Positions 10,364-21,736 of a DNA stretch of 64,000 nucleotides are shown here, piece after piece (position 1 is the stretch's first letter; each line of letters opens with the position of its first letter). A model generated the notes under the pieces. The model was not told the origin of the DNA, did no database searches, and saw nothing but the letters and a program-made list of their open reading frames with translations. A program made the position numbers and the translations under genes. The stretch is from Pachypanchax playfairii (lineage: Eukaryota; Chordata; Actinopteri; Cyprinodontiformes; Aplocheilidae): assembly GCA_006937955.1 (NCBI GenBank), contig SSNP01000252.1, forward strand, positions 446,888-510,887. Direction: 5' to 3'.

Positions 10364-11055
10364 CAGGGCTAGTGATGGGTATCAGAAGGGTTTTATACGA
10401 TACTGGTACAAAACCGATACTTTCAAAACTGTACCAGTTCCTAAACGGTACTTAAATCGGTACTTTAAAAAGTGAAAATCCCTCACACACACTCAGAGAA
10501 GGTGTTAATATGCTGAAAAACTCTGAAATAATAAATACAAATAAAACGAAAACAATTCCACATTGTACATTAACACTATTATCTGTTTTTTCAAGTTTAC
10601 AAAGTTTTTATATGATTAACCCATCTGGCTGTTCTGGCTGAAGTATACTGCATGTTGTTGTATACTTGCACTCTGTTCAACAAAGTTCATAAAAAAAACT
10701 TTTTCGTGAGTGGGTGAGACACTGAGAAAGGTTTATGATTGGTCACGTGATCATGCTGCATGCACATGCGCTCGTCATTCGCTTTTGGAACTTTTAGGAG
10801 GAAGTAGCTCTGGGCAGCTTGTTTCTGCAAGAAATATCAGTGACAAAACTCTATATAAAGTAGCTCAGGCAGCTCAGAAATGTCGCTAGGCACTTTTTGG
10901 AAAAAAAAGTTGCTAAGGGGGTCTGAAAAGTCATTAGCAATAGTGACAAAGTACCGAAATAGAGCACCGAAATTCCCGTTAGATTTCGGTCTGGTTACTA
11001 CCGTCGATGTTCGCCCCGGTACTGTACCTATACCGAGTTTCAGTACCCAACCCTG
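10364..11055. mobile_element. hAT-like MITE with GGGTA/TACCC ends
   Basis: Left CAGGGCTAGTGATGGGTATC and right CAGTACCCAACCCTG are alignable inverted ends. Many subterminal GGTACT/AGTACC and CGATAC motifs face both ways, a pattern typical of hAT subterminal repeats. The 8-bp flanks do not match clearly, so the boundary is approximate. A TATA-like CTCTATATAAAG lies at 10849. Confidence 0.55.
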
Positions 11056-11428
11056 GGCAGGACAATATGGCCAAAAATATTTATCAAGATATATATGTAG
11101 AAATTTGCAATAACGCGTTTCCTCCCTTTGCTACGACAGTCTAGTTGCAGGTTCTGCAAAAAATTGTGCTTTTCTGTGTATCTGACGGGTGAAAACTAAA
11201 CCAGTACCACACCACGGAAATTGCACCTTTTGCAAACCAACTCTGGTTCATCTGTCAGTCAATGAATTGCTTTGGCCCTCCTTGTCCTCCTTCTTATGAT
11301 CAGATGAAAACAAAGGCACTGCACATGTATGTTTCACCCATATTCTATCATGACATTTATTTTTCTTATTATTCCCTTGAATTGTTTACCAGTATTACCA
11401 TGAAAGGTATGATATGGCCCAGCCCTAG
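11056..11428. mobile_element. Second MITE abutting the first
   Basis: The left part GGCAGGACAATATGGCCAAA and the right part GATATGGCCCAGCCCTAG are inverted relatives of a common fish repeat end (GGGCTGGGCAATATGGCC). It directly abuts the hAT-like element at 11055. The hAT-like element may have inserted into the very end of this one. Confidence 0.5.
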
Positions 11429-13463
11429 TGGTGCTAGTGTGAGAGTCTGAACCTGCTTTGCTGCTTCAGGATCTGGATGACTGAAATGACTGTCTTAATT
11501 GATGGACCCATGAATTCTATTCTCTACCAGAAAATCCTGAAGAAGAATATTTGGCAGTAAATCAATGATCCAAAGCGGACCTGTAAGTCTACCTTAGAAT
11601 AACTCAATAAAAAACAAAATAAAGATTTTGGAGTGGCCTTGTCAAAATCTAAACTTGTATCTGACTGAGATGCTGTGGTTTGATTGTAAACACGCCATTT
11701 AAGCTTGAAAAACCTCCAACGTAACTAAAAAAACAACTTTGCCAGTAAAAGTGAGCCAAAATTCCTCCTTAGCGATATAAAAAACTTACTGCCATCTATC
11801 AAAAATGCTTGATTGTTGTTGCTGCCAAGGGTGGAACAATCAGTTATTAGGTTTGGAAAGCAATTACTTTTTCACACAAGACCATGTTGGTTTGGATCAC
11901 TTTTTACATTTAATAAATGTATTTACTCAGGTTATCTCTCATCTCATCTTTGAGGTCATCTAATCTATTTTCATAGAGGGGTAAATATATCAGGTGGCAT
12001 CAGTAATAAAGTGCATTGATGGCTTTTCCTTGAAAGGGTGATAATGACTTAAAGAAGTGATGAAAGGCTGAAACTGAAGGAAATTATGGAATGATACACA
12101 AATTCACAGGAGAGGAAACTGAAAAAAAACATTTACGTTTCATGCAAAGACATTATCTGTTCACTTAATCTACTTTAATTCTGCCATTTCTTTTCCCTTG
12201 TCACCACCCCCAGCTCTTCCTCCACCTCTCCAGCCTTCCATCCTCCCACACAGTCCCTGTTACCACCGCCTAATGGGTGAAAATAAAGGATGAGAAGTAT
12301 TTATAGATTCTGTTGAGCTTTTGTTTTGCATGACTAAAGAATGGAATTCAGAAGCAGACTATTATCCTCCAAATCCTGCAACCTGTAGTTTATTTTATCT
12401 CAATATGCAGCGAAAAAAAAAGGAGACGTATGATTTGAATCTGGAAACCTGAAAGATAGAAGGGGAAGACAAACAAGGATGCCAAACGATATGGAGGTGG
12501 AAAGGTTTCAGTACTGGTCTGAACAACTATGAATCAACTCCTTCTGCAGACAGATCCACTTTCATTATTGATGGACCCAAATGACAGAAGGTTTTAGGAA
12601 GGCCTGGTGTTTAGTTGTGGCTGCTTGTCATCTAACATTAATTGACACAGCTCCAAAACCTCTCAGACCAAGATTCCTATTTCAGCTTACCCTATTATTT
12701 ATTTACAGCAACACTCAGCTGAGCAGTCATTAGGTTGGTTCAGGTTTATAGTGTGATCTATGTGCTGCAGTGCTCTGGAAAATGGATAGATTCACAGTGG
12801 AATACTGGAAAAGCAAGGAAATGACTTGTATATCCTGGTCATGCGCGGACACATTTTCAACACAAATATAGCCAGTACTGAATCACTATACTGCAAGAGT
12901 ATGAAAGACTAATGAAACTCCTTTCTAGGGACAGTTATTGTCAGCTCTCTTTTCTACAAGTCATCACAGAAGAAACAGCAACCAGTTGGCTGCTGAGTTC
13001 TTACCACTGGGACCAGTCAGCAAGCCTACAGTCTACATTTTATGTGAGCAATCCCCGCTCACATATTTCTGTGTATGTACGTGCCAGAAAAAGGTTCAAT
13101 TTGATTTTCCCTTGGCACAAGTTGTGCTGATGTTTGTGTGTAGAGGCCATGAAACAAGCAGCCATGATGGACATCCACTGCAACTGATGGCCCAATTGAC
13201 AGTAAGATGCATTTCATTTGGGTGTATTTCAACATACATAATCTAATAAAACAGAATATAAATAACAGTAATATTGTGATTACACTGTATTTTCTGTTTT
13301 TAAGTCAAAGGACACACAAATACAATAAATCTGAAGCACAAAACATTCCCTAAAGCGGTTTTATCTGTTAACACTGGCATGTGATTATGTTGGGTAAATG
13401 GTTCTAAAAATGTGCATGTATGAGTAATTTATTATTCATTTCATACTTATAATTGTTTATTTG
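11429..13463. other. Non-coding stretch, nothing recognised
   Basis: Mostly unique-looking AT-rich DNA. Overlapping frames at 12912-13246 run in two phases with no conserved motif and are taken as chance. Confidence 0.4.
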
Positions 13464-13805
13464 TAGGATCTAATCACGTGATTGGAAATCGGTCCTGATC
13501 ATGTGTTTTCAGACTCCATCGGACGTTACCTCCCGATCAGGACTCATAAATAATCTCCAAAAGTGAAGAATTTATGTTCTTGATTGTTCAAGTTACCTCA
13601 CAGAAGTGCTGTGTTTGTTAACAGAGTTGTTAACTGTTAAAATAGGATGAATTAAATAAAAAAATTAAGTTTCATGTTTATTTGCCCCTTTTTTTTCCTC
13701 TTTAATGTATTATAGAAGAATCGGATCAGGACTCTGTATCCATAGATGCTCAAAATCAAATGACTCGGACATGGAGGGCAAAAAACCTGATCAGGACGTC
13801 CCTAT
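13464..13805. mobile_element. hAT-type MITE with near-perfect 8-bp target duplication
   Basis: The element starts TAGGATCTAATCACG and ends CTGATCAGGACGTCCCTA, a common fish hAT end. The flanks TTTATTTG (13456-13463) and TTTATTTT (13806-13813) match at 7 of 8 bases. Repeated GATC/GATCAGG motifs lie near both ends. It is 342 bp and non-coding. Confidence 0.65.
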
Positions 13806-14892
13806 TTATTTTTTTTAGGTATGATGTAATTTCCACCTTGTCCCAGTGTCATTATGATGGAAATTTGTTGTTTGTTCAGTGTTTAGTTATTATCCTTCAC
13901 TTTTACAATTGGAAACGTTTCACCTATAAACCCTGATATGTTGATATTTGCATAAGCAGCCATGCAGATCTGTATTGTTGAGCTTTTCTTTGGGAAGCAT
14001 CTACAACTGTTTCCCAGATGAAGTATCAGAAGAGGCTCATTTGTAGTTGTGAATTTAAAAACATTCAAATTTGTCATCCTCATGCATATGGTGAAGAACC
14101 ATTTATGCACTTAGGAAATGTTATTTGTGGTTGTTGGCCAGTGAAAGAAAATATCACAAAAAAATCAGATATCAATAAGAACTTTTTTATTCTATATGAG
14201 TTGTTACACTGTTAAATCAGAGATCAAATCCTGTTGGGACTGATGATCAAGAGCAAATGAATCATGATCAGGGAACATTTGCCTTTTTTTTTCCAAATAA
14301 TGACGTACATTTAGAAACCAAGTCATCAGTTGATGTCGTTAAATGTTGGTTTAACCTGCATCTGATTCATGAGCGTCGTGTAGGATCTATTCTGACCAGA
14401 GCTTGTTAATTAGAGCTTTTCTGCCAAACATGGGAGCACAAAGCAAAGTAAGATGCTTTAGTTCATACAGTTCTCTATTTTTATACCGGTGCAGGATCAC
14501 AGGATGTGGCTTGTCAACTTCAGGCTACACTGACCCACACTGGAACCAAGGTGTGTTTAGAAAAACTACATTAATCAGGCTGCGTAGGCTTTGACATGAG
14601 TCAGAACAAATAAGACTCCTTTCATTCTTCTGAAATGCATTCTGGTATGAGCAATCACACACTGTGACAATGTTGTTATGTAGCGAAAAGTTCACATCAA
14701 AGAAGTCAAAAAGAAAAGATTTTTTCCATGAAAGCTTCTCCCCGTGGGAATCTGAAGTGCATGCAATGCAAACGTTTTTCTCTTATTTCTCTCAGTGTCT
14801 TCTCCATTTTACCAGTGAAGGAAAAGGAAGAAGCATCAGGATAAAGCAATGCAAGAAGTGTGTAAACACAGTTAGCTTTTACCAAGGTCTGA
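13806..14892. other. Non-coding stretch, nothing recognised
   Basis: AT-rich DNA with scattered short frames that lack domains or splice context. Confidence 0.4.
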
Positions 14893-15987
14893 TTAAAGAG
14901 GCCATTCCATTAAAAATGTTTTTTTTCTGAGGTTTCTGTTGAAAATTTTAACTCCACAGGTGTTCTTACCTTAATACTGGGTGTGAAAACAGGTCAACAA
15001 CTTCTCTTTCAGTTTTTATCTCTCAAACAACGCAACATACTCAAGTTCAAACAGCCTGTATTTGTAACGTCACAACTACTTTGCTCATTAGTATTCATCA
15101 TCTAGAGCAGTTGAAACCACACCTAGCATGCTGCTGGCTAAAAGCTGTTAGAAAAAAGATATTTTACACTTGGTGCACTGTTGTCATGCGAAAGGGGAAG
15201 TAAACAAGAAGCCTTGCTGTCATAGGCTAGTTTGTTAGCCAACCTGAGTCCAGCGAATTAGCATAGTAGAATATTAATGAGTTTGAGCCGAACCAGGACC
15301 AGCTTTCAAGCGGTCAGATTGAAAGGGCTGTAAATCAGTGCTTCCTAACGTTTTTTAGATGTAAAATGTTACAGGTTACCTCACCTGTCCACTGGATGCG
15401 TTGTCAGTCTGCAATGTTTTACTCACTCAATCAGCAGTGCGTCCCTTCCTACTGGCAGCACTTCACGTGCGTAAATTGTTCGCTTAAGCGTTACATCCAG
15501 CTGGTCCCGGAAGATCACGAAATTTTACGAGAATAGCACAACAGTACACACAACAACAAGCAGGGATAAAGACAACATGTATCCAGAAGGTATGTGACTT
15601 ATTTTCACACCACCTACGGACTTCAAACTCATCACAGGTACTGCATTTTCTTGTAGTCTCGCAAATGGAAATCCACACCTCCAGGTATGAACGCCTGATT
15701 TCCTATCTGGTCCAAACTAAGCTTCTGAACTTGACACGTTTTAGAAGTATACTGCTTAAAAAATAGAACAGCAACGTAATGCCCGTGACACTACACTTCT
15801 GGGACGCGTCTCATGCGCGCTGCTTTGCACACTGTGGGAACGGTCTCATTGACTTTAATGGCGGCTATCAGCCGCGTATTACGTGTCACTAACGTTTCAT
15901 GTCTGTTGCGCGTCCAGTGGAAAGGAGGGGTTACTATATCAGAAATAACCACAAAGTCATGGAATTTGTGTGAAATGGCCTCTTTAA
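14893..15987 (-). mobile_element. TTAA-flanked MITE, family 2 copy B, interrupted
   Basis: An inverted copy of the 3983-4536 family. It starts TTAAAGAGGCCATTCCAT and ends ATGGCCTCTTTAA. It carries TGAAACCACACCTAGCATGC and the other family landmarks up to about 15373, then resumes at 15935 with AGAAATAACCACAAAGTCAT. A 549-bp GC-richer element splits it. Confidence 0.8.
15380..15928 (-). mobile_element. Family D MITE nested in copy B
   Basis: The ends CTCACCTGTCCACTGGATGC and GCGTCCAGTGGAAAGGAG are inverted repeats around a shared TCCACTGG core. GGTTAC occurs at both junctions (15374-15379 and 15929-15934), giving a 3-6 bp target duplication. It is the reverse of copies at 34745-35259 and 40462-41051, with shared phrases such as TTTGAAGTCCGTAGG (read on -). 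A Harbinger-like class is possible if the duplication is TTA. Confidence 0.7.
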
Positions 15988-17157
15988 AGGATATTTTTAC
16001 TGACAAAATAAAGAAACGCCATGAAGACAGAAAACATAACCTTGTAAATTCCTCCCTCTCAGTAATCAGCAATAATGAACTCCCTATCAGTCTAGTGTTT
16101 TAAAAATGAAGATAGAGGATGCTCACAAAGCAGAATGAAGCTGTAAAGAGCACAATTTGCCTTGTAGCTTAATTAAGTAACAGCAGTTCACAGAAACGTT
16201 GATAGATTAGACGTCTGGAAGATCAAGGAAAGTTTCTGATTAGGTGTTTTAATTTTGTTAGAAAAGTGAGTAAAATCTTTTGCTTAATTTCAAACAGCTT
16301 TCAGACAAACATAGTAGATCTCATTAGTAAAATGTATGTTCAAGTTTGTCCCATTATTGACCAGAATATTTGGGGAGTAAAGGTCTAAAAACTTTATGTA
16401 AATGCCATTCAAAGTTGACTAATTTTAAATGCACATTCTGAGTTCATATTAGCCATACCATAAGGACCTTGAAGTACTAGATTTTAACATAAATTATATT
16501 TAAAACTTTGAATTACAAGTGATTAGTTCATGATAATTTGCCTAATCTGTAGTCACTGAATAAAAATGTCATACATTATTTTTTCTTACAAGGTGTTTGA
16601 CTAAAAAAAAAAAGAAAACAGTACATAGGGTGATGTACAACATGGACAATATTGTTGGTACCATTCTAAAAATTGGCCAGTGAATATCAGATTTTGAATT
16701 GTGGAATTGTGGTTCAAAAGAATAAAAATGTGAAAACATATTTTTCCAGAATACCTGGATAGTCTTGAGGTTTTATTATAACCTGTACAGATTCAAGACA
16801 CCGTTTACCAGATGCAGCACAGCAGCCCCAGAACTAAACCAAGCTCCCTTCATGCTTCGCAACACGTTTGGAGTTCTTTTTCTTTTAAAGCTTCAGTTTT
16901 GCTGAATCGTACTGATGTGAGCAGCAAAAACCCCAGTTTTGTTTCATCAACCCAACACATCATCTCTCAGAGACATTGTGGCTTGTCAACACACATCTTA
17001 TTCAATTCCAGTCAGTCTTGTTTGTTTGTTTGTGTGCTTGTTTTCTTTTGTGTTTGTTTTTCTGAGGGTATTGGAGAGTCCTAGATCTTCTTTCATGGGG
17101 CCCATATATAACAAAATATTTGTTGTTTATTATGAAAATACTCATGACCAACATTTA
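15988..17157. other. Non-coding stretch, nothing recognised
   Basis: AT-rich DNA. Frames at 16812-17163 overlap in different phases and contain no recognisable domain. Confidence 0.4.
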
Positions 17158-17785
17158 CACTGACTACGTTTACATGCAGCCAATATTCGGGTTATGATCG
17201 GGTTAAGGTCAGTATTCGGGTTTCTGAAATGTTCAGAATAACCCATTTACATGCATAAGTAGAGAGAGTTACCCTTGTATACATGAAACTTGTAATAACC
17301 CGATTTAAACGCGGATGTTGGGGTAGCGTCATGACGTACAGACTACTTCAAGACGCAATATGCGTCATTTCCGATTCTTCTTCCTGTATCCAAAAACAAC
17401 AACATCGCTATCTCTTTACTTTCTGCCGTCAACAAAACACATAATGTTCATACTTTTCACAAGACTGATGAAAAAATTGTTTTCCTCCTCGCTCCAAAAG
17501 TGTAGTGCTGTGCTGCGTCTCGCCATGTTTACCTCGACTTGTTCTGACGTACTGGCGCATAGTCTCTCCACTCAAAAGACCAAGAATCCTTGCGATTAGA
17601 GCATGCGCTGAACACAAGTTTTGATGGGGTTATGCCGATACGCGTTTACATGACTAAATATTCGGGTTAGAAAAGGGTTAGCATATTCGGGTTTTTGCTG
17701 GTGTTTACATGGCCGTGCGAAACAGGGTTATTGTGAATATTCGGGTTTTAAAAGGGTTATTGGCTGCATATAAACGCAGTCACTG
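17158..17785. mobile_element. CAC-ended MITE with TATTCGGGTTA subrepeats
   Basis: Left CACTGACTACGTTTACATGC and right GCATATAAACGCAGTCACTG are near-perfect inverted ends extending to GCAGCCAATA. TTTA lies at both edges (17154-17157 and 17786-17789). About eight copies of a TATTCGGGTTA-like unit, in both orientations, sit near the two ends. A 4-bp duplication with CAC ends recalls the CACTA/Chapaev group, but this is inference. There is no intact gene. Confidence 0.65.
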
Positions 17786-18640
17786 TTTAAACAAGGGAGA
17801 AACTTGCATCATGCTGAAACTGTCACTTAAAAAAAGAGTCCAGTGTAGTGTGCGTGGCGTTGCACCTCTTGGTTACCAGTTTCCTGTTCAACTTGTCGCA
17901 AATTCCAGTCACCTGGTTGAGGAGACTTGTGTTCCCTGAGTCCGCCAGGTAGCGTAGCAGGTCATTGGCACATGCGATGCTTGGAAGCAGGGGCTGATGG
18001 TTGGTGTCAGCCGCTCAGGGTCCTCCTGGTCTGTGTCCTCCGCATCCAATGTTCAGCTGGCCTCATGTGCCACAGCTGGTCATGCAGGCGCTGCTTCCAG
18101 CCAGCATCCAGCTTCTCTACTGCAGGAGCGTCGGCGTCTATCTGTGATCACTGTCCATTAGCTGGGGGGAATTTTCACTGATTTTATTTTTTGGGTGCAC
18201 AAAAAGTGTCTGCTGTCCTAAACAGTGGGGTGTCCACTCCAGATGGGTTATATAAGTCGTAAAAACTCTTGGTCGACCCAAAACCTATGCAAGCAAAAAA
18301 AATCTGTAATCTGGATTTTACGGGAAGCCAACGAACTGATGAAACATGAACTCTCCTTTAAACTCTGAGCAATTTGGATCAGCTGGAGGCCTTTTACATA
18401 CTGGTTCAAATATCTTGATATCAAACCATGAGCATATCGATTTTACTAGAGACAAAAATGTGTTCACTTTTAATGTGTCAACAAATACCTATTTTATTTT
18501 CATACTAATGCTGAAGAGAAAAGTTAAAATGTAAATTGCTTGACATGCAAAGAACAGGTTTTGCACACATTTAAGGTGTTAAATGTAGCTTTGGCTAATA
18601 GTTTAACACCTTAAAGTAAAAAGAGAGAAGAACATTAATT
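17786..18640. other. Non-coding stretch with a GC-richer patch
   Basis: 17880-18170 is GC-richer than its surroundings and partly open on +, but shows no domain or convincing splice sites. The remainder is AT-rich. Confidence 0.35.
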
Positions 18641-18644
18641 CTTT

Positions 18645-19045
18645 ATTACACTTCTCTCAGACTCTTTATGAGTCTGATCATTGCCTCTGGGCAGCCTAAT
18701 CAGCTAAACAACTTTGATTTGCAAATGTTTACTCCTCCTTGGGAGCATAGCACCATAACACCCGAGACGTCAAGTGAAGATCCCATTGTTTCTGATTAGG
18801 GAATTATCATTTTCATCCTATCTGCCTCTTTGCCCAATGCATGGGCTGATTAGCAAGTCAGAGAATGATAGGTAATGACGATAACACTAAACTCAATAGT
18901 GCTTTTATAGACAGTGCTGCTTTATGATGCTTGCACTAATTGCCGGTGTGATTAGAGAGATGCCTGTGCCCTCCGTGGTTGCTCAGGCTGTCCCGTGAGC
19001 TGAGCTCTTGCAGAGTTAAGCTTAGGAGAAGTGTGGGTGTGCAGC
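18645..19045. promoter_or_regulatory. Candidate conserved non-coding element
   Basis: This 400-bp stretch is free of recognisable repeats and dense in homeodomain-type cores: CCTAATCAGCTAAACAAC, TGATTAGGGAATTATC, GGGCTGATTAGC and CACTAATTGCC with TGTGATTAGAG. Such clusters of TAATC/GATTA and AATTA are common in vertebrate enhancers. Conservation cannot be tested here, so the regulatory call is inference. Confidence 0.3.
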
Positions 19046-19947
19046 AGATTGCTGCAAGGGAAAAAACACAGGGGCATAATTGACTTCCCACTTTTTTTTC
19101 TGACTGCCAGCCTATTCCTGCTCACTGCAATAAAAAACAGATTAATCTACAGACAATCTAAAAAAACAAGACTTTCTTGATGTCTCTGTAATAATCTATG
19201 TTTTTAACTATCAAGAGGAAGAAGAAAACTAAAATAATATAAATATTACAATAATTCAGTAACATGAAATGTTGGTAACACGTGTTAAAGAACAGGCAAT
19301 TGACATAAAATATTCTTTTTAGCAGTAAAATCTATTTCAGTACAACGAGATAAAACCATTTGGCTTCTGAAGGCCTTAATTCTGATGTTTTTATATTTGG
19401 TTCTTAGTTCCTGTTCGGGTTTTGCTGCCGTGACTAAGTTGAGTAAACTCTGAAAGCTAGATGATGGTCTTACCGAAATTTGTAGGCAGATTCATTTTCA
19501 TGCTAGAGAGCTTATATAAGTGAATTTGCATAGTTTCCATGTTGTGTTTGCATACATATCTGCCTGACCTTTAGCTTCATTTCCTGAATAGATTTATTTC
19601 TCATTTAGTTTCACTGGATTTCTCTAGTTTCACTAAACTGCAAAAAAGTGTTCACACACCCTTCCAAATCATTAAATTCAGGTGTTTTAATCTCTTCCAT
19701 GGTCGCAGGTGTATAAAATCAATCCAGCTGCAGACTTCTACAGACATTTTTGAAAGAATGGGTTGCTCTGTGGAGGTTGGTGAATTTGAACATTGTGCTG
19801 TGAAAGGATATAATCTGTGCAATAAATCCAATCATGATAATGCCTCACTGCTAAATATTCCACAGTCAATGGACAAGTCAGAGTTGGTATAGTAGTTGCC
19901 AGGAGAACACTCTGGACGTCTCTGGTCCCCCTATATTACACTTAATA
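19046..19947. other. Non-coding stretch, nothing recognised
   Basis: AT-rich DNA without element ends. It ends where the 395-bp repeat R1 begins. Confidence 0.4.
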
Positions 19948-20342
19948 ACTTCAGTAATTCGGGTCGCAGCAGGAAGTGGTGTTCTGATGATTTATGCTGC
20001 CCTGATGAAAAATGCTGCCATAGTACGAATTGACAAGTTATTTCATAAATGACTGAGATTTCATTGGACGTTAGAACAGTATTCTTGTTTATGGTGAGTC
20101 TGTCCTGTTAATTATTTAAACATATTTTTATGATCCTTCCCTGATATTTTCTATATAAAAGCCCTCTGGGTCCTTATCAGCCATTGTTGGGTCCTTCTCC
20201 TCTGGGTGTGTTCAAACATTTGCCTGTCGCTCTGACAATGTAAAGAAAGTAAAAATAACATCATATTTAGTGTTCCTGTCCTGGGAGAATTTATTTCATA
20301 GGTAAAATGTATTTATGGGAAAATATAGAAACAAAAATAAAT
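19948..20342 (+). repeat. Repeat R1 copy 1, possible solo LTR
   Basis: About 395 bp match, at roughly 90% by eye, the reverse complement of 38776-39168. The unit contains a TATA-like CTATATAAAAGC (20151), then CCTTATCAGCCATTGTTGGG, then an A-rich 3' part with AATAAA-like words. The order of a core promoter followed by poly(A)-like signals would fit a solo LTR, but no TG/CA ends or target duplication were confirmed. Confidence 0.55.
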
Positions 20343-20619
20343 CTGTTTACGTACTGCATAAAAGACCCACTCACTCAGCTCTCAATGTTCAGTCATTGTT
20401 TCACTTCCTGTCACATTCCCGCCATTGACTCAAGCCTCCTCAGCCCAGTTCCAGCCTGATGGGACTCTTGTCGGCAAGTCCTGGGGAGCCTTCCTCTCAG
20501 CCAGCAGTTTGCCCCACCAGCCACTGCTGGCTTTGTGCTACACCTGGCTGTTTAAGCACTCTTCCACAGATAGATCCTCATCTCTGAATTCACAGCTACA
20601 AAACCAAGAACAGCTAAAC
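20343..20619. other. Non-coding spacer
   Basis: A slightly GC-richer stretch with an 80-codon open frame starting at 20425 and no domain. It is read as chance. Confidence 0.35.
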
Positions 20620-20830
20620 CAGTGTTTCCCTTCCATAGGCGTTACTGTGGCGCTGTGCCACAGCTGAACTTCCAGTGCCACGCCTGCAAAATGCCGAGAT
20701 TCTTTTTTTTATCGTTGTTTCCAGAAGCAGCAGTGTGAAAGTCTCTGTTGTTGCACGTAAACACAGCGTACAAGCAGCAAGGAGGCGGAGCATAAGGACA
20801 TAATTACTCCTATTTAGTTTTTAGCCAAAG
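20620..20830. mobile_element. hAT-like left end, partial
   Basis: CAGTGTTTCCCTTCCATAGG followed by GTGGCGCTGTGCCACAG resembles the start of common fish hAT MITEs. No matching right end was found, so the extent is a guess. Confidence 0.3.
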
Positions 20831-21016
20831 GGAAGGTGAAGTTAGAGCAGCTCGGTGAGTGTTGAGATCGAAGAAGAAAGGTAGAAGCAGATAAATTTAT
20901 TTTTGATGTACAGGTTTCAAATGCATTATGGTATTTAGTGGTCCCTTGGGGTTAAGTTCTAAAACTAATCCACAACAGGTGAAATCCGCATTGTTATTTT
21001 TTACAATAATTATGTT

Positions 21017-21736
21017 TTAAAGAGGCCATTTCACACAAATTTCATGACTTTGTGGTTATTTCTTAAGTATTAACCCGTAATATGAAATATTTTATATCTA
21101 AAAAACATTAGGAAACACTGATTAACAGACCTTTCAATCTATCTGCGTCAAGATTCGTCAGGCTTCGGCTCCAACTCATTAATATTCATTATGCTAATTC
21201 GCTGGACTCTGATTGACCAACAAACTAGCCTATGAGAGCAAGGTATACTGTTTCCTGCCTCATGGGCTCGGTGCGCATTGCAACAGCGCACCGAGTCTCT
21301 TCCGGTTGATACGTGTTTATGCTAACAGCTTTTAGCCAGCAGCATGCTAGGCGTGGTTTCAACTGCGGGAGCTGATGAATACTAACGAGCAAAGGAGTTG
21401 TGACGAAACAGATACAGGCTGTTCGAACTCAGGTTTTATTGCCACCTGCGTAATTTGAGCGATAAAAACTGAAAATATTTGACATGGAGAGAAACAGAAG
21501 AAATGAAAAACACGGGAAATCTTTTATACGAAATCTTAGCCTACTCACAAAGTGGAGGTCCAGGAGCTCCCATCAGTCTCTCATACTTTTTAGTTGTTGT
21601 TTTTTATACCAGTAAGATGGACATAATGTGCTATTGGGCCATTTTTACACCCACTATGAAGGTAAGAACACCTGTGGAGCTAAAATATTCAACAGAAACC
21701 TCAGAAAAACCCTTTTTAATGGAATGGCCTTTTTAA
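21017..21736 (+). mobile_element. TTAA-flanked MITE, family 2 copy C, with extra centre
   Basis: It starts TTAAAGAGGCCATTTCAC and ends ATGGAATGGCCTTTTTAA. It has all family landmarks, but in place of the about 20 bp between CTGAAA and TTTTCACACCC it has about 170 bp (21475-21643) not seen in the other four copies. That segment is partly open but has no domain. It is either an insertion or a remnant of a longer parent element. Confidence 0.75.
21267..21295. repeat. 10-bp hairpin inside copy C
   Basis: CTCGGTGCGC and GCGCACCGAG are perfect arms around a 9-base loop. Other family 2 copies have CCCCGCTGCGCATGGTAACG-like sequence here, without the second arm, so the hairpin is private to this copy. 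Confidence 0.8.

Noticed and set aside
12912..13246. Two overlapping + frames of 72 and 102 codons
   Set aside because: They use different phases of the same AT-balanced DNA, with no conserved motif or splice signals.
14370..14400. A possible TdT exon match (HLIHERRV) in the dntt upstream region
   Set aside because: Only four residues resemble the YATHERK motif. A stop follows at once and there is no flanking Pol X sequence.
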